From Pseudomonadota bacterium (GTDB taxonomy: Bacteria > Pseudomonadota > Alphaproteobacteria > Thalassobaculales > Thalassobaculaceae): DNA of 8,571 nt. How positions within the stretch are numbered: the stretch's first letter is position 1; each line of letters opens with the position of its first letter. The stretch covers positions 1-8,571 of the forward strand of contig JAQBUJ010000102.1 of NCBI GenBank assembly GCA_027623845.1, given 5' to 3'. The position numbers and the translations under genes were made by a program. Positions 1 to 7,010 of the stretch are shown here, one piece after another. Under the pieces are notes generated by a model. That model saw only the letters and a list, made by a program, of their open reading frames with translations, had not been told where the DNA came from and made no database searches.

Positions 1-1
1 G

Positions 2-955
2 CGGGTACCGCTGGGTAATTTGCTGATGCGCGCGGTTGGGATCGTGGCCGTGCTTCCTCTCTTGGCCTGGGTGCAACCCTATATGGAGTTGCTTGCAGCC
101 GACCCGGCGCGACTGGTAGCGAACTTCCATACCGCTTTCAATCTCGCTCTAGCCGTGACTTTCCTGCCGTTAATCGGGATTGTCACGTTATTGACCGAGA
201 AGATTTTGCCCGACCAGGCGCGGCCTGATGAACCGGGGCGGCCGCGCTATTTGGACACTGACGCGCTCGACAATCCATCGATCGCGCTGGCCTGCGCCGC
301 CCGTGAAACCCTGCATATGGGCGACGAGGTTCGATTGATGCTGCAAAAGACCAAACAGGTCTTTGCAACCAATGACAAAGCGCTGATGCGAGAGGTCGAA
401 ATTCAGGATGATGTGGTCGACCAACTGCACGAGTCGATCAAGCTTTACCTGACGGGTATGACGCGCAACGAGCTCGACGATCAGGAAAGTCGGCGCAGCA
501 TCGAAATCCTTGGCTTCACCACCAATCTTGAGCATATCGGCGACGTGATCGACAAGAATCTGATGGAGCTGGCGAATAAGAAGATCAAGAACCAAAGCAG
601 TTTTTCCGATGAAGGCAATGCCGAGCTGGAAAAATTCCACGACCGGGTGCTGGCCAACTTCGATCTGGCGTTGAACATTTTCATGACCCCGGACCGTCTG
701 TTGGCGCGTAAGCTGCTGCGGGAAAAGTCCGACATGCGGGATCTGGAACGCTTGCTCACGGAAAACCACTTTGCGCGGGTTAGTGAAGGTCGGGCGGTGT
801 CTATTGAATCCAGCTCTCTGCATCTTGATATCCTGCGCGACCTAAAACGCATCAACAGCCATCTGACATCGGTTGCCTATCCCATTTTGGAGCGATCGGG
901 AGAGTTGACGGAAAGTCGGTTGGTTGACGTGGATGCGGTCCCCGATCGGCCGTGA
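2..955 (+). CDS. Na/Pi cotransporter family protein, C-terminal part with PhoU-like domain (5' partial)
   Basis: The frame is open to the left edge, so the gene begins outside the window. The visible start reads RVPLGNLLMRAVG, typical of the last membrane repeat of NptA/YjbB-type Na+/phosphate symporters; the TTG at 20 is therefore an internal leucine, not a start. Counting from position 20, two hydrophobic segments lie at about residues 3-26 and 36-58. A charged linker follows, then a helical PhoU-like domain at about 85-300 (key stretches EIQDDVVDQLHE and FTTNLEHIGDVIDKNLMELA). The family moves phosphate across the inner membrane with sodium, and the cytosolic PhoU-like tail is thought to be regulatory; some members have other or unknown substrates. 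The TGA stop lies 12 bases before the next gene on the same strand, suggesting one transcript. The missing N-terminal half should hold the first Na/Pi repeat. Family assignment is firm; substrate is inferred. Confidence 0.88.
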   Translation, partial: RVPLGNLLMRAVGIVAVLPLLAWVQPYMELLAADPARLVANFHTAFNLALAVTFLPLIGIVTLLTEKILPDQARPDEPGRPRYLDTDALDNPSIALACAARETLHMGDEVRLMLQKTKQVFATNDKALMREVEIQDDVVDQLHESIKLYLTGMTRNELDDQESRRSIEILGFTTNLEHIGDVIDKNLMELANKKIKNQSSFSDEGNAELEKFHDRVLANFDLALNIFMTPDRLLARKLLREKSDMRDLERLLTENHFARVSEGRAVSIESSSLHLDILRDLKRINSHLTSVAYPILERSGELTESRLVDVDAVPDRP

Positions 956-967
956 GAAAATCCCCGC

Positions 968-3900
968 ATGGCCTTAATCGACATTGCTCTTGATCGAACC
1001 CGCACGACGCTTGCCACGCTGGTATTGATCCTGATCGCCGGCGCGGTCGCCTATCACGAAATCCCCAAGGAAGACGCGCCGGATATTGATGTTCCGATCA
1101 TCGTTACCCGCATCGCCCAATCCGGGATATCACCGGAGGATGCCGAACGCCTGATCGTCCGGCCAGTCGAACAGGCCTTGCGCGGCGTCAACGGCATGGA
1201 GGAGATCCGCGCCGAAGCTTATTTGGGCGGGGCGACGATCACCCTGCAATTCGACGAAGGCTTCGACGCCGATACAGCGCTTGTCGACGTCCGCGAAAAG
1301 GTCAAAGCGATCAAGGACGATCTGCCGGACGATGCTGGCGAGCCGACCGTGCATGAGGTCAATCTCAGACTTTTTCCCGTGCTCGTCGTCACCCTTGCCG
1401 GCGACGCCTCGGAGCGGGTCCTGACACGGACCGCGCGCGACCTTCAGGAGGTCATAGAGGCTTTGCCGGCTGTGCTCGGAGCGCGGTTGGTCGGCGACAG
1501 GGATGAAATTGTTGAAATCATCGTCGATCCGGTGGAACTCGAAAGCCACGCTATCGATCCCGGTGCATTGATCCAGCGTATACGGCGTTCCAATCGGTTG
1601 GTGGCGGCTGGCAATCTCGATGCCGGGGCCGGGCGTTTCGCGATCAAGGTGCCGGGCCTCTTCACCTCAATCGAAGATATCCGCGACATGCCGGTCCAAA
1701 CCTCCGGTGATGCGGTGGTTCGGGTGCGTGACATCGCCATGGTGCGCCAATCCTTCAAGGATCGTCAAAGCGGCGCTCGGTTGAACGGCCAGCCGGCGAT
1801 CGCCATCGAGGTCACGAAACGGATCGGCACCTCGATAACCGCGATCAATGCGGCGGTTCGCGATCTGGTCGCCGGGCACTCCAAGTCCTGGCCGGGCGGC
1901 ATCGAGGTTGCGTTCTCCCAGGATAAATCAGCGCAGATTCGCGACCGGGTTCACGACCTGCAGAACAGCGTCCTCAACGCGGTGTTATTGGTGATGATCG
2001 TGCTGATCGCGGTGCTTGGCGTACGATCGGCAAGCTTGGTCGGCGTGGCGATTCCGGGGTCGTTTCTGCTGGGTATTCTGGTTCTCTCCTCGATCGGTTT
2101 CACCGCTAATACCGTGGTGCTTTTCGCGCTGATCCTGGTTGTCGGGCTGCTGATCGATGGTTCGATCGTGGTGGTTGAATACGCGCATCGCCAGATCAAG
2201 GCGGGGCGTTCGCCAACCCTGGCTTATGGGCTGGCGGCGCGTCATATGGCCCGGCCGATCATCGTGTCGACCGCGACGACGCTGGTCGCCTTTCTGCCGC
2301 TGCTGTTCTGGCCCGGCACGATGGGCGAGTTCATGAAATACCTGCCGGCAACCGTGCTGGCGGTGCTTACTGCATCCTTGTTGATGGCTTTGCTGTTCCT
2401 GCCGGTGCTCGGGGCGGCTTTGGATCGCCGGCTGGCGGCTGGCGGGTTGGCGGGTGGCTTCGAGGAAATCGAGTCGGTGGAGGAACTGAAACGGGGCGCC
2501 GGTTTGTCCCGGCTCTATGCCCGGTTCCTGGAAATCGTTCTGGAGCATCCGGCGAAGGTCGTTGTGCTGGCGTTCTGCGCGCTGCTCTGGGCGCCCTGGA
2601 TGTATACGCAGCATGGTCAGGAGATCGAGTTCTTCCCCAGGGTTGAAGGAACCAGCGCCCTGGTCGTGGTTCATGCCCGTGGCAACCTTTCCCTGGTTGA
2701 GCAGGATGCGTTGGCGCGTGAGGTTGAGGCGGTCGTTTTGTCGATGGACGTTTCCAACTCGGTGTACGCGGCGGTAGGGCGGCGCGATCAGGCCGGGGGA
2801 GAAGGGCCGCAGGATATCATCGCTCGGATCCAGCTGGACCTTAAGGACTGGGACGAACGACCACCGGCGGCGGTAATCCTGGCGGACATCAAGCGCCGCA
2901 CCGCCCACCTCGCCGGCATTCGTGTCGAGTTTCAGGAGCAGCGCACCGGGCCGGCCACCGACAAGCCATTCCAAATCGAGGTGCTATCCCAGGGGCATGA
3001 TGGCATAGGGCCGGCGGTGCGCAAAATTCGAGGTTTCCTGCAAAGCCTTGATTATATTCGCGATATTGAAGACTCTTTGCCGGTTTCGGGCATCGAATGG
3101 CGGGTAAAGGTCGATCGAACCCAAGCGATGAAATATGGCGCCGACGTTGAACGGGTTGGCCAATTCGTCCGCTTGGTGACTAAAGGATTGAAACTGACGG
3201 AGTACCGGGCTGTTGGCGTCGACAAGGAGATTGACGTCGTGCTGCGCTATCCCGAGCGGTTTAGGAACGTGCAACAGCTGGCGGCGCTGAGCATTGAAAC
3301 CAAACGGGGGCGCGTGCCGCTTGGCAGTTTCGCCGAGCTCAAGGCGGAGCCCCGTCGCGGGACGATCCGCCGGGTCAACGGTCTGCGATCGGCGTTGATC
3401 AAGGCGGATGTCAAACCGGGTATTCAGCCGAACGAGTTTCGCGGCGAGATCAAGGGCTATGTGGTGACCTCTCGTTTCTTCGATGGCACCCGGGCCAGAA
3501 TGCGCGGTGAGGATGACGATGAGGACGAGGAGGAGAAAGACGCCAAGAATTTTATCCCCGAGGCGCTCGGCATCGCGTTGTTCCTCATGGCGATCATCCT
3601 GGTTACCCAATTCAATAGTTTCTATAGCGTTTTGGTGATTCTGTGGGCGGTCGCCCTGTCGACCGTCGGCATGTACCTTGGGTTGCTGATCATGGATCTG
3701 CCGTTCGGAATCATCATGAGCAGTGTTGGAATTCTCGCGCTCATTGGGATCGTGGTGAACCAAAATACTGTGCTGATCAGCACCCATGAACGCCTCAAGG
3801 CCAGTGGCATGTCCGGTCGGGACGCGCTTTTGCTGACCGCGGTGCATCGGTTGCGACCGATATTGCTCACCAGCGCGACGACCATCGCGGCGCTGCTTCC

Positions 3901-4684
3901 GATGGTTCTGCAGGTTGATATCGATATCCTGGACCGGACCGTCCAACACGGTAGCCCGACGTCGCAACTTTGGGTGCAGCTTGCCACGGTGGTCGTCTTC
4001 GGCCTGGCCGTCTCGACCCTGATGACTTTGGTGGTTACGCCCGCCGTCTTGATGTTGCGCGTTCGCTTCGACGCCAATCGAGAGGCGCGTCGGATTTGGA
4101 TGCGCCAGGCCTTTCGCCGGCTTGACGCGCGCGGCCCGATCGAGACCTTCATCACGGTTTTAGCGGTCGGGGTCGCTTGGGTGTTGATCCTGGAAATGAT
4201 TATCGTGCGGGTCTTCGACATCGTCACCAAGCAGTTCTCCAATCCGCCTTCGGTTTGGTTCCAGGCGGTGGAGTGGTCGGCGTTCTGGACCTTCATCATT
4301 TTGACCGCCGCCTTTGCCTATTTCAGGGACGCCCATGTCCGGGTTGATATCATTCGCGAGCGTTTGCCGGCCAAGGCGCAGGCGATCATCGAGATCGCCG
4401 GATTTTTCGTCCTGCTGGCGCCGATCTGCCTGATCGTGATGTGGTTTGGCGTCGACTATGTCGGGCGGTCCTATGTCGACGAGGAACCGTCCGGCGCGTT
4501 GTTGGGCTCGCCGACCGGGTTCCTGTTCAAAGCCATGTTGCCGATTGGCTTTTTGTTGCTGTTGCTCGCCGGCGCTACCGTGACCTTGCGTAACCTGCGT
4601 CTGTTGAGAGGTGTCCACCGCAAGGTGGCGCCGGAGCGGGATGGTCGACGCGCGCCGGCATCGAAAAAGGGTCTCGTGCCGTAA
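968..4684 (+). CDS. RND-family permease fused to a TRAP transporter small permease (DctQ) domain
   Basis: This 1238-residue inner-membrane protein has two parts. Residues 1-1035 are a full RND permease: TM1 at about 13-30, first porter region 35-330, TM2-6 at about 335-485, TM7 near 530-545, second porter region 550-845, TM8-12 at about 862-1030. RND landmarks include KEDAPDIDVP (34-43), the TM4 motif LLIDGSIVVVEY (394-405), NQNTVLI (931-937) and RLRPILLTS (961-969). Residues about 1055-1215 are a four-TM DctQ domain with the signature FRDAHVRVDIIRERLP (1119-1133). RND permeases expel substrates using the proton gradient; DctQ normally pairs with DctM for sodium-driven uptake. RND permeases of this kind are usually near 1040 residues, so the extra 200 are the DctQ module. 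Both termini at the junction should be cytoplasmic, so the fusion is topologically possible. The ATG at 968 gives a normal RND N-terminus, but no strong Shine-Dalgarno precedes it, so translation may be coupled to the upstream gene. The TAA overlaps the next ATG. A lost stop codon or an assembly join are alternatives to a functional fusion. Confidence 0.88.
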   Translation: MALIDIALDRTRTTLATLVLILIAGAVAYHEIPKEDAPDIDVPIIVTRIAQSGISPEDAERLIVRPVEQALRGVNGMEEIRAEAYLGGATITLQFDEGFDADTALVDVREKVKAIKDDLPDDAGEPTVHEVNLRLFPVLVVTLAGDASERVLTRTARDLQEVIEALPAVLGARLVGDRDEIVEIIVDPVELESHAIDPGALIQRIRRSNRLVAAGNLDAGAGRFAIKVPGLFTSIEDIRDMPVQTSGDAVVRVRDIAMVRQSFKDRQSGARLNGQPAIAIEVTKRIGTSITAINAAVRDLVAGHSKSWPGGIEVAFSQDKSAQIRDRVHDLQNSVLNAVLLVMIVLIAVLGVRSASLVGVAIPGSFLLGILVLSSIGFTANTVVLFALILVVGLLIDGSIVVVEYAHRQIKAGRSPTLAYGLAARHMARPIIVSTATTLVAFLPLLFWPGTMGEFMKYLPATVLAVLTASLLMALLFLPVLGAALDRRLAAGGLAGGFEEIESVEELKRGAGLSRLYARFLEIVLEHPAKVVVLAFCALLWAPWMYTQHGQEIEFFPRVEGTSALVVVHARGNLSLVEQDALAREVEAVVLSMDVSNSVYAAVGRRDQAGGEGPQDIIARIQLDLKDWDERPPAAVILADIKRRTAHLAGIRVEFQEQRTGPATDKPFQIEVLSQGHDGIGPAVRKIRGFLQSLDYIRDIEDSLPVSGIEWRVKVDRTQAMKYGADVERVGQFVRLVTKGLKLTEYRAVGVDKEIDVVLRYPERFRNVQQLAALSIETKRGRVPLGSFAELKAEPRRGTIRRVNGLRSALIKADVKPGIQPNEFRGEIKGYVVTSRFFDGTRARMRGEDDDEDEEEKDAKNFIPEALGIALFLMAIILVTQFNSFYSVLVILWAVALSTVGMYLGLLIMDLPFGIIMSSVGILALIGIVVNQNTVLISTHERLKASGMSGRDALLLTAVHRLRPILLTSATTIAALLPMVLQVDIDILDRTVQHGSPTSQLWVQLATVVVFGLAVSTLMTLVVTPAVLMLRVRFDANREARRIWMRQAFRRLDARGPIETFITVLAVGVAWVLILEMIIVRVFDIVTKQFSNPPSVWFQAVEWSAFWTFIILTAAFAYFRDAHVRVDIIRERLPAKAQAIIEIAGFFVLLAPICLIVMWFGVDYVGRSYVDEEPSGALLGSPTGFLFKAMLPIGFLLLLLAGATVTLRNLRLLRGVHRKVAPERDGRRAPASKKGLVP
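4130..4681 (+). other. DctQ (TRAP small permease) domain at the C-terminus of the RND ORF
   Basis: This marks codons 1055-1238 of the fusion ORF. Four hydrophobic segments lie at about 1060-1083, 1101-1119, 1139-1162 and 1185-1207. The polar stretch after the second, with H1123, R1125, V1126 and D1127, matches the DctQ signature. The domain looks complete and undamaged. It is followed directly by the partner large permease gene, which is the normal Q-then-M order. An in-frame ATG at 4100 (M1045) would give a free DctQ of ordinary length, with a weak AGAGG sequence 14 bases upstream. Confidence 0.85.
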
Positions 4685-6051
4685 TGGAGCTTGTCGATTA
4701 CATCCCAATGATGATGGTCGTCACTCTGGCGGTGATGCTTTTCACCGGCTATCCGGTGGCTTTTGTCCTGGCCGGGGTCGGGGTCCTGTTCGCCGGCCTT
4801 GGTGTATTGATTGGCGAGTTTCCGATGGTCGCGTTCTTCAACATCCCGGCGCGGCTTTGGGGCAGCATCAACGGTAGCCTGATTTTTCCAACCGTGCCGA
4901 TGCTGATCTTCATGGGCGTGGCGTTGGAGAAAAGCGGCGTCGCCCAGGAAATGCTGCTGGGTCTGCAAGGCATGGTTCGGCGATTGCCCGGCAGTATGGC
5001 GGTTGCCATGACGGTGCTGGGGATTTTGCTGGCGCCGTCGGCCGGCCTGGTCGGGGCATCGGTCGCGACCCTGGCGTTGATTGGGTTGCCGACCATGTTG
5101 GCGCAAGGCTATCGGCGGTCCTACTCGGTGGGGTCGGTCGCGGCGGCGGGAACGCTGGGGATCATTTTACCTCCCGGCATCATGCTTTTTTTCCTGTCGG
5201 ACCTGATGCGGATCTCGATGGGGCCGATCTTCGTCTCGACCCTGGTGCCGGGGCTGCTGCTGGCGCTGCTTTTCATCGTCTATTATATCGCACGCGCCAT
5301 TGTCGATCCGGCGACAGCGCCGCGGCAGCCCAGGGACCCCAAGGTTCGCTATCGTGATGTTCTGCTGTCCGCCGGGCGCGGGTTGACCTTGCCAGTGCTG
5401 CTGATCGCCGCCGTGCTCGGCTCGATCATCGGCGGTATCGCAACCCCGGTGCAATCGGCCGCCGTCGGGGCGGCGGGCGGCCTGGTGATCATGCATTTGC
5501 GTGGCCGCACCACGCGTAAATATCTGCACGAGGTGATCGTCACCACAGCGACCACCTGCTCCATGGTGTTTTTGATCATCCTAGCAGCCTCGGTTTTCTC
5601 CTACCCCTTCAACTATTTCGAAGGTGGCGACCAGATCCGCGATTTCCTGCTTGGTCTGGCGCTGGGCGACTGGGGAATGCTGCTGACCATCCTCGGCATC
5701 ATTTTCATTCTCGGGTTTTTCGTCGACTGGATCGAGATCACGGTGATCGTGCTGCCTTTGCTGCTGCCGATCCTACTTGGCCTTGATTTCACGGATCATG
5801 TGGGGGGCGCGAAGAACCTGGTGCCGATATGGCTCGCGGTGCAAATCGCCCTGGTCCTGCAGAGTTCGTTCATGACCCCGCCCTTCGGGTTTTCGCTGTT
5901 TTTCGCCAAGGGCGCCGCGCCGCCCGAAGTTACGCTGGCCGACACCTACCGCGGTGTGGTGCCCCTGGTGCTGGTGCAAGTGATGGTCGTCGGATTGGTG
6001 CTGGCTTTTCCGGGGCTCGCGGTCTGGTTGCCATCGCTGGTCATGCGGTGA
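4684..6051 (+). CDS. dctM: TRAP transporter large permease subunit (DctM family)
   Basis: This 455-residue polytopic protein is the ion-coupled transport subunit of a tripartite ATP-independent periplasmic transporter. Nearly the whole length is hydrophobic segments in the DctM pattern. It begins YIPMMMVVTLAVMLFTGYPVAF. It carries the paired family motifs, GTLGIILPPGIMLFF at about 157-171 and SSFMTPPFGFSLFFAKGAAPP at about 394-414, the latter with the TPPFG signature. FVDWIEITVIVLPLLLPIL near 346-364 is also typical. The usual length is about 425-440, so it is slightly long; an inserted loop near residues 205-225 is charged. The ATG at 4684 shares its A with the TAA of the upstream fusion ORF, indicating translational coupling to the DctQ domain. 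A modest AAGGG lies 12 bases upstream. No solute-binding DctP gene is nearby, so the substrate (commonly a carboxylic acid or sulfonate) is unknown. The stop is 12 bases from the end of the convergent gene. Confidence 0.93.
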   Translation: MELVDYIPMMMVVTLAVMLFTGYPVAFVLAGVGVLFAGLGVLIGEFPMVAFFNIPARLWGSINGSLIFPTVPMLIFMGVALEKSGVAQEMLLGLQGMVRRLPGSMAVAMTVLGILLAPSAGLVGASVATLALIGLPTMLAQGYRRSYSVGSVAAAGTLGIILPPGIMLFFLSDLMRISMGPIFVSTLVPGLLLALLFIVYYIARAIVDPATAPRQPRDPKVRYRDVLLSAGRGLTLPVLLIAAVLGSIIGGIATPVQSAAVGAAGGLVIMHLRGRTTRKYLHEVIVTTATTCSMVFLIILAASVFSYPFNYFEGGDQIRDFLLGLALGDWGMLLTILGIIFILGFFVDWIEITVIVLPLLLPILLGLDFTDHVGGAKNLVPIWLAVQIALVLQSSFMTPPFGFSLFFAKGAAPPEVTLADTYRGVVPLVLVQVMVVGLVLAFPGLAVWLPSLVMR

Positions 6052-6063
6052 CCGGCGCGGCGT

Positions 6064-6840
6064 TTACTCCGCGGCTTTGGCGAAACGCTCCAATTCCTGC
6101 ACCAGGATTGGCACGCCCTCGGTGGTCGAGTGGATGCCGCAGGCCGAGACCAGGGCGATCACTTCCATGATCTCCTCCTTGGTCGCCCCATGGCCAAGCG
6201 CATTGCGAATATGAATCCGGGTGCCGGCAAGGAACAGATGCGTGGTCGAAATATCGATGGCGATATAGATGAATTCCTTGATCTTCGGCGCTAACACGCC
6301 GGTTTTCCAAGGCACCGATGACAAGTCGAGATAGGCCTTGAAGAAGTCCGGCGAGAGCTTCAGCAGCGTTTCCCAGATCGGCATCCAATAGCCGCGATTG
6401 TCGATGAATTCCTGCTTGTGGGCCAAGGCGCTCTCGTCGAGTTCAAGGGCCTCCAGGTCTCCGGCCATATCCGCCTTGTTGAGTTCGTCGACAAGGATTG
6501 GCAGGCCTTCGGTCATCGAATGGATGCCCAGCACGCTGACGATTTGCAGAACCTCCATCAATTCTTCCCGGGTCGCGCCATGCTTGAGCGCGTTGGCCAT
6601 ATGGATGCGGGTGCCCGGCAGGTAGAGATGCGTGGTCGCGATATCCATCGCGATATAGATCATCTCCTTAACCTTCGGCTCCAACGGGCCGGTTTTCCAG
6701 GGCACCGAGGAAAAATTGCAATAGGCCTCGAAGAATTCCGGACTCATCTCCAGAACTTGTTGCCAGAACGGAAACCAATAGCCACGGTTTTCGATAAACT
6801 CGGCCTTGAGACTTTTTTGATGTTCGGTTAGGTCGGTCAT
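6064..6840 (-). CDS. Tandem carboxymuconolactone decarboxylase-like (CMD/AhpD-fold) protein
   Basis: The protein is 258 residues from the ATG at 6840 and consists of two CMD-like domains, at about residues 14-120 and 144-250. Each has the landmarks ENRGYW or DNRGYW, SSVPWKTG, TTHL, GTRIH, HGAT and GIHS-TEG-PIL. A simple extension to an ATG at 6870 is possible, but the ATG at 6840 has GGGAG nine bases upstream while 6870 has no Shine-Dalgarno, so the shorter form is preferred. PcaC-type members decarboxylate 4-carboxymuconolactone; AhpD-type members use a CxxC pair to reduce alkyl hydroperoxide reductase. Here the two positions seven and four residues before the GTRIH histidine are not cysteines in either domain, so AhpD-type redox chemistry is unlikely. 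The actual substrate is unknown. It is transcribed toward dctM and ends 12 bases from it. It may be related to metabolism of the TRAP substrate, but that is a guess from position only. Confidence 0.85.
   Translation of the reverse strand: MTDLTEHQKSLKAEFIENRGYWFPFWQQVLEMSPEFFEAYCNFSSVPWKTGPLEPKVKEMIYIAMDIATTHLYLPGTRIHMANALKHGATREELMEVLQIVSVLGIHSMTEGLPILVDELNKADMAGDLEALELDESALAHKQEFIDNRGYWMPIWETLLKLSPDFFKAYLDLSSVPWKTGVLAPKIKEFIYIAIDISTTHLFLAGTRIHIRNALGHGATKEEIMEVIALVSACGIHSTTEGVPILVQELERFAKAAE
6091..6411 (-). repeat. Second copy of the internal CMD domain duplication
   Basis: This is the C-terminal copy of the 107-codon unit. A linker of about 23 codons, rich in Asp, Glu, Ala and Leu (from NKADMAGD), separates it from the first copy. 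The gap-free alignment points to a gene-internal tandem duplication, or an inherited two-domain architecture kept under selection. Confidence 0.85.
6481..6801 (-). repeat. First copy of the internal CMD domain duplication
   Basis: This is the N-terminal copy of a 107-codon unit in the CMD-like gene. Aligned by hand with the second copy at a fixed offset of 390 bases, 73 of 107 residues are identical and no gap is needed. Similarity is visible in the DNA too, for example around the codons of SSVPWKTG. Confidence 0.85.
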
Positions 6841-6849
6841 TCCAGAGAG

Positions 6850-6854
6850 CTCCC
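6850..6854 (-). promoter_or_regulatory. Ribosome binding site GGGAG deciding the CMD-like gene start
   Basis: On the minus strand GGGAG lies nine bases before the ATG at 6840. The alternative ATG at 6870 in the same frame has only CTGAATTCTCCCG ahead of it, with no purine-rich match. This favours the start at 6840. Confidence 0.6.
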
Positions 6855-6877
6855 GTGCTGCTGGCACCATCGGGAGA

Positions 6878-6906
6878 ATTCAGGCAGAGCGCGGCGTGGA
6901 TATCAA
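6878..6906 (-). promoter_or_regulatory. Weak candidate sigma-70-type promoter for the CMD-like gene
   Basis: Minus strand: TTGATA (6906-6901) as a -35 element, a 17-base spacer, then CTGAAT (6883-6878) as a poor -10 element. The implied transcript would start near 6871, giving a leader of about 30 bases with the GGGAG site before the ATG at 6840. The -35 is a good match but the -10 matches only three of six consensus bases. The 170-base intergenic stretch holds nothing else that stands out. Confidence 0.22.
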
Positions 6907-7010
6907 GCGTGGACCGTTAAACGCCCTGTCCATTCGATCCGTGATGGGGGTAGCGGGCCTCAATCTCACCCCAGAGCACGCTCCCGCGCCCCCTACTTGG
7001 CCGGCAGGTA

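Noticed and set aside
188..823. Minus-strand 211-codon frame opposite the Na/Pi-PhoU gene
   Set aside because: It is a shadow of the real gene; composition and lack of any recognisable motif argue against coding.
1985..3967. Long minus-strand open frames (327 and 329 codons) opposite the RND gene
   Set aside because: They lie antisense to a well-supported RND gene, are rich in Arg, Gln, His and Asp as expected of mirrored GC-rich codons, and show no domain or ribosome binding site.
6040..6080. Bidirectional terminator between dctM and the CMD-like gene
   Set aside because: Only a four-base GCGG/CCGC pairing could be found in the 12-base gap and its flanks, with no T-run, so a terminator is not supported.
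6840..6870. Longer N-terminus for the CMD-like protein from the ATG at 6870
   Set aside because: There is no Shine-Dalgarno before it, the ten extra residues do not look like the family, and GGGAG is well placed for the ATG at 6840.
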